Origin: Lyophyllum atratum
Lineage: Eukaryota > Basidiomycota > Agaricomycetes > Agaricales > Lyophyllaceae
DNA length: 64,000 nucleotides
Assembly: GCA_014905825.1 (NCBI GenBank)
Contig: JACGCN010000004.1
Span: 1,984,001 to 2,048,000 of the forward strand
Direction of reading: 5' to 3'
In this document: one piece after another, positions 58,717 through 64,000 of the stretch
How the letters are laid out: each line of letters opens with the position of its first letter
How positions within the stretch are numbered: the first letter of the stretch is position 1
Made by a program: the position numbers and the translations under genes
The notes under the pieces: generated by a model
Seen by the model: the letters and a program-made list of their open reading frames with translations, nothing else
The model's database searches: none
What the model was told of the DNA's origin: nothing

Positions 58717-59816
58717 TTAAGAAGGCGACATTGCGTACCCTGGATAGAGTAAACCAATGTCTTTCCAGGACTTGACCGGACGATCCAAATTAATCGACCA
58801 CGGTCGAGGGGGCGTACTGCCTGGGTACGGGCCCCCATGGTGCGTCTCCACCAAACCACCTTCCTTCGGAACAGGAAGATGCATGTCGTATCCCGGAATC
58901 ACCGCCTTGATAGGCTCCAGTATATCCAGCACACGCAACACGAGGGACCTGGTCCCCACATGTTGCGGCAACGTCGAGCGCTCAAACCGAACCAGTATAC
59001 GCCCTACACTACCTCCCCCCTGAGTAAACTTAAAACAACACCAGCATCCGACACAAGCTCACCAGAGTACGGCACCAAGCCGTCCCTATACTTTTTCCTT
59101 CGGTCCACAAACATGCTCCTAACCATCATAAGCCCCATCTTCCCCGGCGTAAACACGCGTATCGAATGAAACCCCGCCCGCGCGACGTCCAGCACAAACG
59201 CCTGCTCCAGGTAATGAACGTACGTCCCCCTAAGGTGCGAATTATTCTGCGGAATCCCCGCCTGGATAACCCGCATGAGATCCGAATCAAACAGCCCGTC
59301 CTCGAGGAGCAGTATCCGGAACGGCTCGTAGTACGCCTTCGTCATCGTCAGCAGACTGATCGCCCAAAGACCCCCATGGACCCCTACCAGATCCTCTCCC
59401 TTATGAAACCCCGCCGGGTCGTCGCCCGCGGTGAGCCGGAGCCGCACCTCCCCCGTAGTCACCGGGAGCTTCGGGTCATGGTGGTAGTACAGGAAGCCAT
59501 GCGAGTTTGGGGGGAAGGGCGTGTTCCCACTTATCGTTTTGCGGTAGCTGAGGATCACGTCGTGGGATCTGAACTTCACGCGGGGCCGGGTGTAGTTGGA
59601 GACGTCGATGAAATCTTGGGGTTGGATGCGGTGGGGGTCGAGAGTTCTGAGCGCTCGGACTTTGGACGGTCGTCGTTTCGTGGCCCCGGGCCCCTGCGTA
59701 GGCGATGCGTCAAGGTTCGAAGTCGTCGCGGTATGGCGAAAAAAGCGTGTGGTGCAAGGAGTTGAATTGGGACGCGCTATAGCTATAGCCCAGCCAACGC
59801 GTGGAATGTGGAACAT
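58717..59816 (-). CDS. Tandem family protein, copy 3 (unrecognised family)
   Basis: Exons 59816-59063 and 59003-58717 (1041 nt, 346 aa), intron 59 nt. It starts MFHIPRVGWAIAIARPNSTP followed by RFFRHTATTSNLD. Blocks: LDPHRIQPQDFIDVSNY, NSHGFLYYHHDPKLP, TTGEVRLRL, LWAISLLTMTKAYYEPFRIL, RVFTPGKMGLMMV, PYSG, then GRILVRFERSTLPQHVGTR, LVLRVLDILEPIKAV, GYDMHLPVPKEG and PWSINLDRPVKSWKDIGL. Base composition of this copy is more GC-rich at third positions than copies 1 and 2. The upstream frame is open for 35 further codons. The function is unknown. Confidence 0.75.
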
Positions 59817-60344
59817 AACAGAGCGGCGCGAACCAACTTCGATGGCAACAGCCACTTCAGAATCAGACTCCGCTATACCCATCATGAACACTAAAATCAC
59901 AATTTCCAGGTACACACTCAATTATAATTATTCCGTGTATATATATTCGTAAGAGGAGGGCTCAACACAACACAAGAAATGCGTAACATAACGGAAAGAC
60001 ATGGACGGACGGAATGGACATGACAGAAAGAAGGGTGTCTACAAACCAAGGAGTATGTATGGAGGTGTGGGCGTGGGGTTCGTCTAGGATACGGTGCTGG
60101 TATCACAAGTGCCGGGGGTAGCTTGTCCAACTACAGCATTACGCACGCTGGGACGATGAAGCTGCGATGAAGGAGGTAGTCAGCAACGAGTCCCCGACGT
60201 GCGAGGGCTGAGATACACTCACAAAAAGATACAAGTACATTACCAGTGGTTGTATGGGTTGCTGATTGTTGAGGTATGATGATGATAATGAATGCGGGAT
60301 GGTGGCCAAAGACAAAGCACGAAGAGGGACGTTCCAGCCTCCCT
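59817..60344. other. Intergenic, upstream of copy 3 and 3' of the RING gene
   Basis: No gene recognised. 59920-59950 is AT-rich (TATATATATTCG). Frames at 59918-60370 (minus) have no family motif. Confidence 0.4.
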
Positions 60345-63300
60345 TCAACCAAGCGCCCTAACCCCCTCATCCCACTCCCCCCTCGTCACATTCCCCACCC
60401 CCCTACACACCGAACACGCAACCTCCACATCCCCCTCCCCCCCCACCTCCGTCCCCATCAGCGCCACCCTCGCCGCACTCACCAAACACGCCGGATGGAA
60501 CCTATGCGGGCACAACCTTCTCTCTTCCTCGCCCTCCTCCACCGCGTCCTTCCCAGGCGAGCGAATACCCCCAGGCGAGCGAATACCCAACCGCCTTCTC
60601 CCCCCCTCCGTCAACACCACCACCGGCTCCTCATCCGACGGCCCCACCCCACAGCTCACATCACAGCACCTTAGCCCCGCCTCCCTCTCCCTCCTTTCAA
60701 CGCGCTGCCGCAGTGTCGGGCCCGGCGCGGCTGGGAGCGTCCATGCTTTCTTCTCCCTGGGGGCTCGGGCGCCGAAGGGGGAGGTGAAGAATTGGGGGGG
60801 TGCGTGGTGGGCGTGGGCGTGGGCGTGGGCGTGTGGTTGGGGAGGGAAGCCGGCCATAATATTAAAAGGAAGAGGCGGTTGCTGTTGTTGTTGTTGTTGT
60901 TGTTGCGGTGGTGGTGGTTGAGTGGCAGGAGGACCTTGGCCAGGAGCAGGAGCGAACGCCTCGAACGGAACAACACGAGGACCATTCACACCAGCACCCC
61001 CACCAACAAACGGCGGCATACCAGGTGCCCGCTGGCCTCCATCCACGATCAGGGGAGGGGGCGCGCCTGCCGCATTCTGACCTGGCGCCTGTCCCCCCTG
61101 ATCCTGCGCTTGCATCGCCTGCGTAAACAGCCGCGTGAGGAAATGTTGGAATCCCGGTACTTGTCCCGCTCCCTGTGGCTGTCCTTGTCCTGCCGCCGGT
61201 GCACCTCCCCGTCCCGGGGCCGCATCAGCCTGCCCTTGCGTCTGAGCTTCGGCTTGTCCTCCATCCTGTCCCTGACCCTGGCCGCCCGATGCAAACCCAG
61301 CCAGCACAGACCTCAACGCATCCTGCACATCCTCCATCGTCCCCATCCCCGTCGCGAACTGCATCCCTCCACCCCGTCCCCGCGGGGGCGGTGGCACCTG
61401 CCCCGGCTCCGGCTGCCTTCCCACCCCACCCTCCTCCCCACCCGCACCCTGCCCCTGCCCCGGCCCAACCCCCTCCAAAAAATCCCTCCACAGCGCCTCC
61501 GCCTCCGCCTCCTCCTCCCCCGCCTCCATCTCCCCCATCACCACATCCTCCCCCTCCTCCCCATTCATATTCATCTCCTCCTCCTCCATATCCATCTCCC
61601 CCAAATTCAAATCCATCGTCATCATCCCCTGCCCCCCACCCATGCCCATCCCCGGCATGTGAGGCGCGTGTGGCCCTGGGTTCCGGAATGGGACGCCACC
61701 GAGTCCCATGGCGAGGGGCGGCCCGCGGATGAAGACGTCGAACCCGATGGTGAAGAAGTGCCCGTCGGCCATGCCTCGTTCGCCGGGGGCGCCAGGAGCA
61801 GCGGCGGGTGCGGGTCCAGGCGCAGGTGCGGGGTTCGGGCCTTCTAAAAAAGGAAGCATATTAGTATACCATAGGCACATGCAAAAACCCCAACTCACCA
61901 TTCCCCTCCGCATCTCCATCATGCGACGCAGGCGCCGTCGGCACATCCCCACCCCCCTCTCCCCCACCCGCACCCTCGTCGCCCTCCCCACCCCCACCAA
62001 GCACCTCAACGACATTCCTCTGCCTTGCCTCCCTCATACGCTGCATAATCTCCTCCCTCACAGTCTCCATATCCGCATTCACCTCCTCCTGCGGCGCGCC
62101 CCTCACCCCCGCGCCTTCCCCGCGCATCCGGCCCTGCTCGTCCAGGATGGGTTCTCCGGGCGCTCTGGGTACGAAGGGTGCTGGTGGGGGTCGGTTTACT
62201 GCTGGCGCGGGGCCATTCCTAGCCCCTTGACGCCGGGGGGTGGCGCTGAGGCCCTCGGGGTCGATGTTGAACCTGCATGTGGGGCAGGTCGTCTGTCTTG
62301 GGCGGGAGAACCATGGGATGAGGCATGCGGCGTGGAATATGTGTGCGCAGGGGAGTGAGACAATCTTGGGGTGTGTCGGGGTGGCTTGCCGTTCTCCCCC
62401 TGACGATGCCGACGCTCCTTCCGATGTAGATGTGGGGGCGGGTGCCTCCTCCGGACTTTGCTCCCCTTCCGTAGTATCAGCAGCAGGCCCAAAGCCCTCT
62501 CCCTCCCCATCCAACAACTTATCCCAACAAATCGCACACCCAACATCTCCTCCGCTCGCCCCCTCTTCCTCCCCCTGCCCAGCTTCGCCAAGCGCTTCAA
62601 GCCTCCTCACAAGCCCTACCGGCACCTCCTCAAGCGCATCCACAAGCCTCTGCGCGCGCTCCGGGTCCTCCACCTCCGGCTGACCCATACCAAAGAGCCC
62701 CAGGAACTCGCGGAACGCCGCGAAGCCGCCGGGCATTTGCTGCGGTGGGGCAACGCCATCGAGGGTGCCGCCTAGGTTGGGAAGGCCACCGTGGGCATGG
62801 ATGGGCGGGACGGCGCCGGGGGGGAGGGGGTGCATGATGGGGGTGCCGTTGACGTCGATGGTGATTGCGAAGCCGGTGATCATGTTGTTTGGGGGCCCGG
62901 CGTTGTTGTTGTTGTTGTTGTTGGGGCCAGCGGGGTTCTGGGCACCGGGAGCGGGACCGCCTTGCTGGAAGAAGCGGAAGGGGTCTGCAGGACCGCCTGG
63001 GATGTGGACGGTAGCGCGAATACGGGGCGCCGGATGGTGACGGTGTTGTTGTGGTTGTTGTTGCGGGTTTGGTGCCGGGGTGGGGTTGGCAGTGGAGGAG
63101 GTAGAGGGGGCGGCGGTGATGGGGTTAGAAGGAGGGCCGACACGCTGAGAGGGATGCCTACGGTCTCGCTCCTCATCCTCGTCGTCGTCGACCCGTGCGC
63201 GGCGGTTTATGCGGGGCACGGTAGGGATGGGCTCGAGTGCAGGGATACTTGACGCTGAGTCATCTGTCCAGGCACTGTCGTTGTCGTCTTCCACTGCCTG

Positions 63301-63651
63301 CATCTCGACCTCGTTAGCATCGCCGTCGTCGGAGTCGTCCTCTGACGAGTCTGAGACGGACTGCAGGTCGGGCATCTGGTCGTCTTCTTCATCTTCCCTT
63401 TGCGCTGAAGGGTTGGTAGTGGGCGCCGGTGGGGTGGGAATAGGCTCAAGAGCAGGCATGTCGCTGTTGTCGTCGTCGTCGTTGGGTGTGGCGACGGGGA
63501 CGGGGACGAAGGCGCGAAAGAGATTAGTGAGAGAGTTTGCAAAGTTGTGGGGATCCATTGAGCCTGCTCCGATGGTCGACGTTGTAATGAGGATCACAAA
63601 TATCACAACTAAACTCAAGACAACCCCTGTTGCCCTTTGTTTGGTCATCAT
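60345..63651 (-). CDS. Large RING-finger protein with two RING-like clusters (probable E3 ubiquitin ligase)
   Basis: Two exons, 63651-61899 and 61843-60345 (3252 nt, 1083 aa), joined by a 55-nt intron. The first RING is CAICWDKLL, a roughly 70-residue Ser/Glu-rich insert, then CAHIFHAACLIPWF and CPTCRFNID (RING-H2 spacing). The second, near the C-terminus, has CCDVSC, a gap, CPHRFHPAC and CSVCRGVG. The rest is low-complexity: acidic Asp/Glu tracts, poly-Asn (62908-62935), poly-Gln (60882-60905), Pro/Gly/Gln/Ala runs. The disordered flanks recall San1-type quality-control ligases (inference). The N-terminal hydrophobic segment (VVLSLVVIFVILITT) could be an anchor, or translation may start at the later Met of MDPHNFANSLTNLF. 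Confidence 0.82.
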
Positions 63652-64000
63652 CTAGAATCTCCTGGAACTCCCCTTATTCTTCACCTCGACTGTCTCGCAG
63701 TCCCCCGGTACAAGACACAACCCCTCAATCGACCTGAACACCCCACTGCTGACGGTGGCCTCCTTATTTGGTCTCGGATCATGTACTGGCACCAGCAGGA
63801 ACATGAAGAACAGTGGCGCAAGATTTTCTCAAATTTCTAGGAGTACTCTCGGTGGCTAGTATTGACAACCGGGAAGCACCACTCGGTATCCTCCTCGCTA
63901 CTCACTTCCCACTTTGTAGAAGGTGATAATATGGGTAGTCATCAATACCTCCAATCGAAACCTTCGATTTGTTCAACAACAACCCGTCCCGGCCCTACGA
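63652..64000. other. Upstream region of the RING gene
   Basis: No gene recognised. A short plus-strand frame (63637-63840) lacks features. The end of the window cuts the interval. Confidence 0.4.

Noticed and set aside
61175..62683. Long plus-strand frames rich in Pro/Ser opposite the RING gene
   Set aside because: They are antisense shadows of GC-rich low-complexity coding sequence, with no domain of their own.

Overview
The window is fungal nuclear DNA, most likely from a mushroom-forming basidiomycete (Agaricomycetes). Genes are dense and split by many 45-65 nt introns with short GT..AG boundaries, and both recognisable tRNA genes carry short introns just after the anticodon. Several families are typical of this group: a DUF6533-like membrane protein, a STAND/NLR-type NTPase with TPR tail, a Zn2Cys6 regulator and a base-exchange type phosphatidylserine synthase. 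I see no bacterial, viral or CRISPR features. Exon maps below come from reading splice sites against known family sequences. Where I give a summed length, the exons join in one frame.

Layout. 1-1066: the 3' half of an ECM3/auxin-efflux-carrier-like transporter cut by the window edge, convergent with an FAD amine-oxidase-like gene (1350-3342, minus) that needs a 5-nt microexon. 3343-5319: gene-poor, with a 120-bp tandem duplication. 5320-8428: an NLR-like STAND NTPase preceded by a tandem copy of its own 5' end. 8926-10840: threonine synthase. 11006-11097: tRNA-Glu. 11098-17210: accessory, decayed DNA with an inverted repeat, a broken histone H3 copy and a DUF6533-like gene with a duplicated 3' end. 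18440-20070: TAF6. 21185-21784: GNAT acetyltransferase. 21868-28064: two tandem paralogous MFS transporters. 29045-32022: membrane-anchored GH5 exo-1,3-glucanase. 33943-34988: KIN17. 35341-37758: a candidate secreted protein and a phosphatidylserine synthase. 40622-42152: Zn2Cys6 regulator. 42339-43444: TANGO2/NRDE protein. 43843-45663: ARP6. 47274-51598: an importin-7/8 (Sxm1/Nmd5) karyopherin. 53697-53794: tRNA-Val. 54368-59816: three intact tandem copies, plus two exon-2 relics, of an unrecognised gene family. 60345-63651: a large protein with two RING-like zinc clusters.

Core nuclear functions (TAF6, ARP6/SWR1, KIN17, importin, RING ligase) and core metabolism (threonine, phosphatidylserine, cell-wall glucan) sit as single genes, several as convergent pairs, and one pair (TANGO2/ARP6) shares a 398-bp divergent upstream region. 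Two accessory islands (about 11-17 kb and 54-60 kb) carry most of the repeats and broken copies. The least-described material is the 54-60 kb tandem family. The most mechanistically suggestive gene is the NLR-like NTPase.
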